From assembly GCA_964017065.1 (NCBI GenBank), contig OZ024784.1, forward strand, positions 2,664,598-2,728,597: a stretch of DNA of 64,000 nt, given 5' to 3'. Both the position numbers and the translations under genes were made by a program. Source of the DNA: Haliclona indistincta (taxonomy: Eukaryota; Porifera; Demospongiae; Haplosclerida; Chalinidae). The notes beneath the pieces are model-generated. The model did not search any database, had not been told where the DNA came from, and saw only the letters and a list, made by a program, of their open reading frames with translations. Shown here in pieces: positions 1 through 13,895 of this stretch (the stretch's first letter is position 1; each line of letters opens with the position of its first letter).

Positions 1-171
1 ACAAAACAGAATAGTATGCTTCAACTTGCAGTGGCACTGACTGTGCAAACAATACTTAATGCACAGATGAATCAAATGGCAATGGATTATGGTGAATTTA
101 CAAAAAATTCTGCAGTTGTTTATTGCCACTCCCACCGTTCAGGAACACACCCCGCTGCTGCCTGCACTCAC

Positions 172-308
172 CCTTCATACGCCTTCATAGGTCCCCATCC
201 TCGAGTAAAGAACTTGATGGAGCTCAAGAAGGACCTGTAGATACGATCGCTAGATGCCATCGACACATATTGTGTCACAATACGGAACAAACTAGCTAGA
301 GGCCACAT
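172..308 (-). CDS. Possible first coding exon of a small unidentified protein (partial)
   Basis: Read on the minus strand, an ATG at 308 opens a 45-codon frame that ends in a good donor (GTGAGT, 171-166) with phase 2. The peptide begins MWPLASLFRIVTQYVSMASS and includes FFTRGWGPMKAYE. It has no acidic residue in its first 20 positions and is hydrophobic and basic, as in small mitochondrial inner-membrane or imported proteins, but I recognise no family. The rest must lie further left: possible acceptors near 115 and 39 give no convincing continuation, so the gene probably runs off the window. It lies downstream of OGT on the same strand. It could also be chance; the start context GCGGCCATGT and clean donor are the main support. 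Confidence 0.35.
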
Positions 309-690
309 GGCCGCGGTAGCCACACCTACACTATTGTTACATTTGGGTCCCGCGATGCGGGGTCTACGCGTAACGATGATAGGTTTAGTGTAATAATAGG
401 TACTAGGTCAGCACAATAAATAATAAGGAAAGAAAATAATATGAGAGACAGGAGAGAAAATTCTAAGATGTACAAGTAGAGATAGAACAGAATAGGTGAA
501 GGAGTATGTCGAGTTAGTGCATCAAAATCAGTGTATCAAAATCTAAAGACAGAAAGAATAATGAAAGAAAAGTACAGTTTCTAGTAAAAGTGTCAGATAG
601 GTCAAGGAGCTAACAAAGTAGCAAGAATGTTTGGATATAATATAGCATTGTGAGAAAGCTTTGTTAAAGTTCTGCAGCACATATATTCAG
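309..690. other. Gap between OGT 3' end and the small minus-strand exon
   Basis: This 382-bp stretch is AT- and purine-rich and should hold the OGT 3' untranslated region followed by the promoter of the exon at 172-308. A GC-rich patch at about 330-375 (CCCGCGATGCGGGGTC) lies just upstream of that exon's ATG and fits a small promoter island. No other gene, RNA or repeat is visible. Confidence 0.4.
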
Positions 691-5455
<4,765 letters not shown>

Positions 5456-5952
5456 GACTGCCTCCTCCGCGCAGTAGCTCTGACTGAAAATGGAGTCTCC
5501 AACAAAGAATCAATCTGCCAATCGAGTGCGCCTCTCGATCACCATGCACACAGCGACCAATTATTCTTGTGATAGGAATCAGTCCGTGGATTCACCTTCT
5601 AAGCAGCCATCTTCTCTCTGATCTGTTGTGTAGGAAAACTATGGCGACATTGGGCGCATACTCGCAGCTGATTGGACAAAAAACGAAAGGTGTGCCACAA
5701 TGAGCTCACGTGCGCCGGAATATTTGCTCACGTGCATTAAAAAATGTCTTATGTTGGGCTATGTTTTGGACAAATAAAGAGTAAGACTAGTGTATGATAG
5801 TATCATGATAAAGTGTAAAACTGGAAATTTTATGTGTGCCTAAGCCTGCGATGCATTCCACTGCAATAGGCTCACTAGCTATCACGTGACAGTCAATTTG
5901 TTTAGCTTGACCCCACCTTTTGGGCGGGACATTTCAAATAAACAAGAAAGCA
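5456..5952. promoter_or_regulatory. Divergent promoter between OGT and PIBF1
   Basis: About 500 bp separate the OGT and PIBF1 start codons. The stretch holds the 5' leaders and presumably a shared promoter. Visible elements are a CACGTG-type E-box at 5884, CTCACGTGCG and CTCACGTGCAT near 5707 and 5730, and AACTATGGCGACATTGG at 5638, which resembles a YY1-type element and also opens a 20-codon upstream frame on the plus strand. The function is inferred from position only. Confidence 0.5.
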
Positions 5953-8900
5953 ATGGCATCCAGTGAGCCCCACTCTGAGTTCGAGAGCACTACAACAGCT
6001 GGTGAACCGTCTTCTTCATTCTCGACAACGTTTGACACAACCAGTTCCTCTCGTTTAAACGCCACTCGAATGGAATTAGAAAGACGACAATTGCACCATA
6101 CCATTCAGATATTAAAACTTGAACTCTCTCAAAAGCAACTGCTAATGGACTCTCTTCAGTCTGAACACACTAACAAAGTAGAAGAGTTACAAGAACAGCT
6201 AGCAGATGCTGAGTGTGAGAAGAAATTGCTGTGTCACCGACTGCAAGCACTCACTCAAATGCATGAGGTACGTGTGTGTGCAGTTGTCATACATAATACT
6301 CTATATGTACTGCATGGTGCAGGAGGAAGTAAGACAGCATCAGTTATGGAGAGACAGCCAGCCACCTGGACTGGACTACTCTAGTCAGCCATCATGCTAT
6401 GAGGTAGCCGGTAATGAAAACAAGGTGCGACAGGCGCTGCAGCTGTCCTTAGCAACCGAAAAAGAATACTTAGAAATCCAATCTAAAGGGGCTGCCATGA
6501 CGCTTTCAGATTATGCGAGAGTATGCTCTTTCTGTTGCTGTTTTGTCTAATGATCTAATGCTGCGTAGGTTAGAGTATATGAGATTGTGAAGCCATTCAT
6601 GAAGGATGCAACTAATTTGAGAGAGAATCTGAATCGTGTAATTGCCCAACTTGAAGAGTCTGACAAGCAAAGAGAGGTGAGTCGAAGTGTATCCTCGCTT
6701 GTAGTATCTTCTCTCATTGGTCAGAAACTTGAAGAGAAAGCCTCTAGAACAGACCAGCTGCAGCAGCAGTGTACAGAACTGAGATCAGAGATTGCTTCAC
6801 TCTCTGGGCTTGTGCAGCAGTCAAACTTTAAGACCACTCACTACAACACACTAAAAAGGTCAGAATGCTATCAACCACATGTGAACCATAGCCCCATCTC
6901 ATGCTCAGTGAGAAAGATGAAATGGAGAAAGAGCTAGATGCAGTTAGGAGAGCTTTGGTAGAAAAGGAGGTTAGACAGAGTGTTATTGTGGACGAACGTG
7001 ATAGATGGAAAACCGAGGTATCACTGCTGTGCATATAACTGTATAGAGCATTATTGAATACATTTCACACTGTAGCTCACAGCAGCAGAGCAGAAAGCAG
7101 CTTTACTACAACAAGACAAAGAATATCTCACTCAACAACTCTCAGAGCAAGGACAACACTTACAGATGGCCCAGGAACAAGTAGGTCACCTCAAGCACAG
7201 CCTTGATGAAGTACGACACTCAAAGGAGGAGCTCTATTGTCAATTTACTAAGACCAGGTGAGAACAGTGCTTCCTATATATACACATTGTTTTGTTTTAA
7301 TTTAGAGAGGATCTCAAGAAAGATTATGATACACAACTACATCGTGAGTTAGAGGCACTTAGACAGCGCACACATCTGGAGCTAGAGCAGCTCAAACTAC
7401 ACACTCGTGAAGTGTACGAACAAGAAATCAGGTGAGCTGGTCTGTTAATAGTAAAACAATTATAACCCAAAACCACAGAACACTCAAGGAAGCCAGAGAT
7501 GGGGCTTGTGTTGAAAAAGAGAGGATGCTTGCAAGACATAAAGAATTGGATAATAAGCACACACAACTTGTTACTGAGTGAGTTCATCGCATACCAATGT
7601 CAACAGGAAACGCTATCTGTTTGATCATTATTGATGTAGTTATACTTAACCCTTAAAGGCCTATAGCGGCTTTAGGCGTCATAATTGACTCCACCTACTC
7701 TAGACGTCATAAAAAGTGCAAAAAGTGCTCTATTAAGGTCAAATCAAGTTTAATTGCAAAAGATGACTTTACCTGAAAAAACCCACTGTTTTTCGGCGCG
7801 CCCTTCCCACTAAAATGTACAGCACGGGGGGAATTTTGAAGGGGGTGTTCCCCCGTTAACCCGGGGTTTGAAGGGACAGAGCCCCTCGCCACTTTTGGCA
7901 TTTTTAAGGCTTCAAGATGCCCGGAAATGCATACTTGGGCATAGAATATTATGGTCTAAACTATGCTGTTTGCTCACCTGGACACCACCAGGTTTTTGTA
8001 TCAGTCACCAGGGCTAAACGAAGACCAAAATTGGCTGAAAAATGACGAGGTCGCAGCACTTAAGTGGCTTCAGTTCCGAAGTGGGAGTGGCCAACTCAGA
8101 GTTTAGTACATGGTCGTAAACTTTGATATGCCAGGAAAAAACAGTGCTAGTTTGGAACAGCTAGCGTACTGCATGTTGTAGAAATCGCAAGACAAACTGT
8201 CAGTTTCGAGCAAGCCGAATTTTCGTCAAAATAATTCAGTCACTAAAGAGTTAACTCATTTTAAATTGTTGTTTTATTTGTATACAGACACCAAAGGGTC
8301 ACTATGGATCTCAACAGTACAGTGTCTGATCTACAGTCTGCATTAAAAATGAAGAGCTTTGACTATGAGAGAAGTCAACTGCTTCATCAAGAGGCAGTGA
8401 ACAACCTACAACATTGTCAACTGGAAAAAGAAAAGGCTATAAGGAAGTCCGAGGTACATGTGTCTGACTGACTGGGTTCACTCGTATGTTGATCTTGCCC
8501 ACAGCTTCTCTCTCAAGAACTTGCATCTTCTAAACAGGAGAGAGAAGTGCGGATACAGCTCTTAGAGGAGAGACTGAGAGATATGGGTTTGCGAGTTGAT
8601 GGCTATGAGAAGCTAGAGAAAGAACTAGATGATGTTGTAATGCAAGCAGCTGAGAGTATGTGAATGATACTGCTGTAACTATTATCAACTGCTGTAACTA
8701 TTATCATACTATTATTATAGTAGACAGTGGTCCAGATGCAGAGAGGGTTCTACTATCGTATGGGTTTGGTACCTCTATTCCTAGTAGCTCGCGGAGAAGA
8801 GTGCAGCAGAGGTAAGCTTTTGCCTCGTGCACATTATCAGTCCCATTATTTTCTTCTGTAGTGTCCACCTAGCCAGACGAGTGCTGAAGCTGGAGAGAAT

Positions 8901-11592
8901 CAATAGTTCTTTACGACAACAAATTGCTGCAGCTGACCGCTCATTTAAGGAACAAGAGGAGAAGTTGTCATCTCTAGCTGAACAGCTTGATCTATCTAAG
9001 CAACCATACAAGTATCTCGTGGAGAGTTTGAAAGAGAAAGATGAAGAGCTTCGTGTGACTAGAGATCATTTGACAGCTTTACAGGACAGAGTTCAAAAGC
9101 TGGATGAGGAGAGGAGAAAAGCGGCTGAGGTAAAAGATCAGTTGTCAAGTGACCTCGAGACTCTGCTCAATCATCGTGAGGTAAAGTAAAACCCATAATA
9201 GTAATGATAATATTTATTGTTACAAGAATGAGGTTGTCAGCCTGTCCATTCCACAATTGAATTTATATGCATTATTAGTTGTACTCTTATGGTGATTCTA
9301 ATGGTATTATTAACATACCATCGATCGATGATTGTATCTACACTAGCGCCCTGATTCACTCCTGAAATGTGAAGGTCCAATTGTGTTGGTAGACTAGTTA
9401 GTTCCCTAGGCGAGCTGTCACGTGACGTGATAAAAATAATGTTGTTATAATGGTAATGCAGCAATAAAAAATTGAGGAAAATCAAAAATCTGTCGTCTAT
9501 AATACTATGCTAATAAAACTGTGGTGATACCAGGTGATACTGATTATTAGTTGTGTATGACAATGCTGAGAAGAGCTAGAGAGACAAGGAGAGCTACACT
9601 GCATCCAGTAGTTACAGCAGAACCACGTATTATAGCGTTAGCTGTATCGATGCCTGCAAAATATGCCCCGTGAACAGATGCAGGATAGTCCCTGCTGACT
9701 GCTTCTCCACTGAAGTAGAGCCTACCAACTGGAGCAGCAATAGCATCGCGTGACTGGGGAGTGGATCCGACATTAGGGAAGCTGTACGCACCGTAATACA
9801 GTGGATTTGACTGCCAATCGGGCACTAGTATGTTGACTATTTCTGCTTGAGCATTAGGATAGATGGACCTTATTGCTGCCATTATTTCCTGCTTGGTAGT
9901 GTTGACATTCTGAGCTGCTACTCTTCGAGCTGTGTCACCAGTAACAGTGACAAGGAGAGCATTTGGACTCGAAGGAAGAACACTCAGTGGTTGGAATATG
10001 GAGTAGTCACCACGCACTTGACTTGCACGATAAACGTACTGAACATTGTCCCAAAACGATGTGTTGAATTCGACAAAAATCTTCAAGTACAGTGCACTAG
10101 TAAACAAGTCAATGGCGTTTAGCTTAGCTTGAGGAAGAGGTGGATCAAATGTGACACTGCTTCCATTCTTCAGCACGCCAATTGGAAAAGTCACCAATCC
10201 GTACCTACCACAGAATCTAGTTGAGTTATCTGACACGGCACACGTACAAGAATCATTGTATTCCATGCGAGTGATTCGGGTGTTTAGTCGAAGACGGCTT
10301 GAATTCAAAAAATCTTGAGCCAGACAGTTCACCAGGTGTACATATCCTCTTTGATCAGTAACAAAGAAATCTTCATTTCCAAAGTCTTCACCGGCGTCGC
10401 TCTGTGTTTGATAAAGTGACCCAACTTCTGGTGCTTCAGCGAAACAAAAGTCAAATGTCTGCCAGTCCAATAAATTTTCGATTGGTGTCGTTGGGTTCCA
10501 GTTGTTTCTGCTCAAAGCAACTCTAACGGAGATATCGGGTTGATTGTCTGATAGCAATGATCCTCTCAATTGTCTTATTCTCTCGTAGGCAGATTGTAGA
10601 CTAGCCGCAATTGGAACACTATTTTCTCTAATGTTCATTGCATTCTCGTCGTATACAGCAGATGACGTGAAATCAGATGCAAACCCTTGTAAATCGCAGC
10701 GTTGTTTTAGCGTCCAGATAGGATTGACGCTGCTTCGAGGAGCCCCAGAAGTGTCGACTTCGTGGATCCAGTTAGCACCGACCTCCACCTTCACGCCTGC
10801 AAAATCAGCCACCCTCATTCGTCCTCCAATTTCACTCCTTGCCTCGAGGACAAGGAAACTTGTCATTCCTTGTTGGTGGAAGGTGTTTGCTGCGGATATG
10901 CCCGCCATGCCAGCGCCGACAATGACAACATCTGCATCTGGACTGCTGCATGAACCCGCAGACTCGCAGGCTGGGTAGGTTGCTAGGCAGATGGCAACGC
11001 CTAGTAGCACAACAGCACTGTTTACAGCAGACATGATCGAGAGCAGATCTTGTTGGAACGTATCTCAATGGTACCATAGATACATACAGTGGATCATTCG
11101 TCCTCATTCGTACGCGTAGCGGTGAAAACGACAAATTGACGAGGCCGCGCCCACTTTTCGTATGGAATAATTATTTTAAGTGTCAAAATTAGAAAATTTG
11201 ATAGAATAAAATTTGGATACGCAAAAATTCCCAGGTTACGGCAAAAAATTTAATAACACACATGTCCGGACACTTTCGTCTTTTTTTGCGATAATGCTAC
11301 AATTTTTATTATGTGTTACACTAGATTACATAATATTGTGTATCCTGTAGGAGATGAATATTATGAAGCAGCTTGTAGTGGGACTACAGGGTCACATGAC
11401 AATGCCTCCATCAGCCCCACCTCTTACTGCAACTCCTGCTGTTCCACTAACAGTTAATCCTAAACCAACAGTATTTGTAAGTAATCATTGCATACAACAT
11501 ACATCTAACTGCACTCTTTCAAACAGACTAAAAAGGCTCCCTTGTCTTTGTACAAGACTGCGCCACATGCCAAATTCAACCACTCTCCTTAG
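5953..11592 (+). CDS. PIBF1: PIBF1/CEP90-like centriolar satellite coiled-coil protein
   Basis: Coiled-coil protein of centriolar satellites and the distal centriole, needed in vertebrates for ciliogenesis. I chose the ATG at 5953 (MASSEPHSEF); the frame also extends upstream without an ATG. Family hallmarks are present in order: RRQLHHTIQILKLELSQKQL (6090-6150), YEQEIRTLKEARDGA (7415-7510), YEKLEKELDDVVMQAA (8600-8650), DAERVLLSYGFG (8735-8770), QSVHLARRVLKLERINS (8860-8915), QPYKYLVESLKEKDEEL (9001-9050) and LLNHRE up to 9180. The chain resumes after a 2.17-kb intron at 11351 with EMNIMKQLVVG, and ends in PKPTVFTKKAP, the family's conserved C-terminal motif, with a stop at 11590-11592. That intron contains a whole gene on the other strand. 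Another intron (7578-8287) contains a TTAA-flanked element. Predicted coiled coil almost throughout. Confidence 0.93.
7650..8250. mobile_element. piggyBac-like MITE candidate within a PIBF1 intron
   Basis: The 601-bp block is flanked on both sides by TTAA (7646-7649 and 8251-8254), the target site typical of piggyBac elements. Its ends are imperfect inverted repeats, CCCTTAAAGG on the left against CTCTTTAGTG (complement of the right end). It is more GC-rich than the surrounding intron, carries GGGGGG and CCCGG runs, and has no transposase frame. A non-autonomous DNA element is the simplest reading. The imperfect ends suggest an old copy or a different TTAA-targeting family. Confidence 0.55.
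9181..9546. other. First part of the PIBF1 host intron, with 3' flank of the nested gene
   Basis: The donor at 9181 (GTAAAG) follows LLNHRE exactly where the vertebrate protein continues. This 366-bp part holds the 3' untranslated region of the nested amine oxidase on the minus strand, and no coding signal of its own. Confidence 0.6.
9547..11034 (-). CDS. Secreted polyamine-oxidase-like FAD amine oxidase, intronless, nested in PIBF1
   Basis: A 495-residue single-exon frame for a flavin amine oxidase of the polyamine oxidase class, which oxidises spermine or spermidine and releases hydrogen peroxide. Residues 1-26 are a signal peptide (MSAVNSAVVLLGVAICLATY). The FAD-binding loop VVIVGAGMAGISAA is at about 35-48, followed by EARSEIGGRM and VGANWIHE. 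FCFAEAPEVGSL carries the acidic residue found in maize PAO, and ALYLKIFVEF carries the conserved lysine near flavin N5. The C-terminal FAD motif is LYFSGEAVSRDYPASVHGAY. The last 20 residues are hydrophobic, suggesting a GPI signal or membrane tail. Overall it resembles plant apoplastic PAO more than animal SMOX/PAOX, although WIH is the animal version of that site. It lies antisense in a PIBF1 intron. Lysine demethylase function is unlikely because it is secreted. Confidence 0.88.
   Translation of the reverse strand: MSAVNSAVVLLGVAICLATYPACESAGSCSSPDADVVIVGAGMAGISAANTFHQQGMTSFLVLEARSEIGGRMRVADFAGVKVEVGANWIHEVDTSGAPRSSVNPIWTLKQRCDLQGFASDFTSSAVYDENAMNIRENSVPIAASLQSAYERIRQLRGSLLSDNQPDISVRVALSRNNWNPTTPIENLLDWQTFDFCFAEAPEVGSLYQTQSDAGEDFGNEDFFVTDQRGYVHLVNCLAQDFLNSSRLRLNTRITRMEYNDSCTCAVSDNSTRFCGRYGLVTFPIGVLKNGSSVTFDPPLPQAKLNAIDLFTSALYLKIFVEFNTSFWDNVQYVYRASQVRGDYSIFQPLSVLPSSPNALLVTVTGDTARRVAAQNVNTTKQEIMAAIRSIYPNAQAEIVNILVPDWQSNPLYYGAYSFPNVGSTPQSRDAIAAPVGRLYFSGEAVSRDYPASVHGAYFAGIDTANAIIRGSAVTTGCSVALLVSLALLSIVIHN
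11035..11350. promoter_or_regulatory. Rest of the PIBF1 host intron; 5' flank of the nested amine oxidase
   Basis: These 316 bp must hold the promoter and leader of the minus-strand amine oxidase as well as the acceptor (TATCCTGTAG) of the final PIBF1 exons. It is strongly AT-rich apart from GAGGCCGCGCCC near 11140. No defined regulatory site can be named. Confidence 0.4.
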
Positions 11593-11690
11593 AACTGGTG
11601 CCAAGAACAATGTATTGGAATTTATTATGAACATATGTACAGAATTCAGTTGTAACACAGAATACAAAAAATAATAACATAGCATGATAA

Positions 11691-11696
11691 TTTATT
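11691..11696 (-). terminator. Likely polyadenylation signal of the stand-alone propeller gene
   Basis: On the minus strand AATAAA lies about 20 bp past the propeller gene's stop at 11714. PIBF1 ends on the opposite strand 121 bp from that stop, so the two transcripts probably overlap at their 3' ends. Confidence 0.4.
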
Positions 11697-11713
11697 TTGA
11701 TGAAACTGGTATT

Positions 11714-13488
11714 CTAGCTAGCAAGTGGTAAATAGTTGTGTGAGCTGTCAGCAACTTGTACTATAGACAGTCTGCGTGGTGTCACACCTCTTAGACTGCT
11801 GCTATTGCTGATTAAACTGCTACTGAGGGATGGTGTATTGCAGGGAGATGGAGAAGAAGAAATGACTAGTTCAAATGCTTTTAGGAGGCATCCAGATTCT
11901 TCCTCAGAGGACGATCCTAGGACCACTAATATGTGGACAAGAGAAGGCTCGTCAATGCAGGATTCTTGAGTAAACAAGATCGGTGACTGGTGAGGTGTGT
12001 TGGTGTAAATGCTCAGTATTGACAAGTGTCCACAGTGATAGCTTGCCACATAGCTAAATCCTCTCTTTCCATTGACTTTTCTGTGATGATTTTGACTGCT
12101 CAAGTTGGACTTGTCAATCTTGAAGACAATGAGATCGCCTCTTTCTGTTCCGACCATCAGTAGGGACTGAAAGCAGTGCAGTGCTGTCACAGATAAAGCC
12201 GTTTGATGTTCACTGTGTATGGAAAACAATGATGGGCTGGTTACTAGAATGTAAACTATGAAACAAGAAGATAGTTTAAATGAGATTCATAGTACTTATA
12301 GTCTGTCATATGACTGCATCTTGAATATCATTGTTTTATGGTCACATGTATCTATAGCTGAATAAGCAGGGAGGGTCTTGGCCCACTAATACAAAAGAAG
12401 GCCCTGATTCTGAGTGGAATGGGATGTATTACACACTAGCACACAGCTTACCTCACTGTAATGTGCAGCTTGGCTGTGTGGGGTGTGGTTGTGTCCCACA
12501 ATGTGACAGTAGAGCTGTTGGCTGTGCTGCTCCATACACCATAGTCTGATGAGTGAAGACGTTCCACTTCAGGGTGCAACGGACTGGAAGAAGGAAACCC
12601 TGCCCCTGTGTCAATTTCCTGCAGCTTTTGCCATGTTCTCCGCTGTAGAACGACAATTTTCGACCCACAACTGCACCAATAGGTTTCTGAGGTGCCATCT
12701 GTTGTATGAACTATGCTGTTGACTGCACAGTCAATAGATGAGTTTGTAAGACGGACCACCTTTCGCGGTAGCTTGCTGACATCTTGCAATCTGCCCTGCT
12801 GATCCACAGCACCAGCAAAAATGATGATGTACCCATATGGAACTCCTAGCAGTACTTCAGTCTGAGGCCCAAAATTAGCGAGAGGAGAATCAGAACGAAA
12901 GACATACTCAGATGGGCGACAAGCCATGCTTAATATCGGTTCATTGATTTTAATTAGAGTGTGTTCTTTGAGACGAACCGATGAGCTGCAGCTTGGACTA
13001 GAGGTGAGTTCAAAGATGTGCAGTGTCCCACTGCTCGTTCCTGCCCACAACTGTCTCTCTCCTATGAGAGTCATAGTCGAGATGTCGTGGAATGTGAATT
13101 CGACCAAGTCATCAGGTAATAATTCAAACTGCTCTTGGGGCATATGCGGAAAAGGTACTAGTAGTTGATCAGAAGTGCCTGTCTCGCAGTCAATCACGGC
13201 CATAGAAAAACCCGGGCCGCCACAAGCTAACAGCCGCTGCGAATGAAAGTGAGGCAGTGGACGGGGTGTAACAAGAGGAGATAAGAAACCTGGACTAAAC
13301 AATTCCAAGCTTGATCGGCTGTTGTCGCCTTCAGAAGAGGAACTGCGAGTGAGGGAGTCGGGTTCGGTAGCTTTGGGTAGTGGTGAGGCATCGAGAACAA
13401 CGTCTGGAGCGAGAATGGTGTGTGTCACTTTCACACCGAGTCTCTTTTCGTCCCAAGAAGGAATTGGCTCAAGAGAGGAGGCGAACAT
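11714..13488 (-). CDS. Stand-alone LRRK-type beta-propeller protein (511 aa)
   Basis: Two exons, 13488-12452 and 12212-11714 (donor AG|GTAAGC, acceptor CACAG|TG), give 511 residues with the frame intact. I see no catalytic domain. From residue about 65 the chain forms propeller blades that parallel the C-terminal propeller of the divergent Roco neighbour: RQLWAGTSSGTLHIFEL against [29 protein letters not shown] against [25 protein letters not shown] against [28 protein letters not shown] against [16 protein letters not shown], and LLMVGTERGDLIVF against [14 protein letters not shown]. The first 60 residues are Ser/Pro-rich linker. A role as a binding partner or decoy of the Roco protein is only inference. 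It might instead be related to the ARHGEF10 propeller. Start chosen as the first ATG of the frame. Confidence 0.72.
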
Positions 13489-13895
13489 AGTGGTGAACCA
13501 GACGTAGATGCTTCAGAGAATGCATCCAGGCCAGCTGAAATGCTGCTAACAATGAGCTCACTGGCGATTAGTGGAATTGTATGTAAACAAGATACACGAT
13601 CCTGCCACGAGCGACGGAACACAAACAGACCGGTGTCACAGACTTAGACAAAATAAACAGTGCTTTGAGTCGTGAGCCTGGCAGCAGTTCTTCTGCTCGT
13701 CCAAACCTACCGTACCGAACTAAAAATAGCTCACAACCGGGCGGGAGGCGTGACCGATTCGCCTACTTTGGGGGCGTGGCTGACAACTGCAAATCCCGAA
13801 GCTTTATTTTTCAGATGAGGTGTGTTCTGTGAACTGGCTTTGTTTCGTGCCTGCCACCAGACCAGCGGCACTAGCGTGGTTCCTGTTCATCTATA
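13489..13895. promoter_or_regulatory. Divergent promoter between the propeller gene and the Roco gene
   Basis: About 400 bp separate the two start codons. A GC-rich core at 13735-13790 (CCGGGCGGGAGGCGTGACC and GGGGGCGTGGC, GC-box-like) is the best promoter candidate. Two sequence-related proteins are thus driven from one divergent promoter. Confidence 0.5.

Noticed and set aside
16..240. 74-codon plus-strand frame at the left edge
   Set aside because: It is antisense to the better-supported minus exon, and shows no family resemblance or splice signals.
7707..7901. 64-codon minus-strand frame within the TTAA-flanked element
   Set aside because: No transposase or other domain; likely chance in a GC-rich patch.
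9181..9189. Stop codon at 9187-9189 as the end of PIBF1
   Set aside because: It lies just inside an intron donor (GAG|GTAAAG); the family sequence and the exons at 11351-11592 show that the protein continues.
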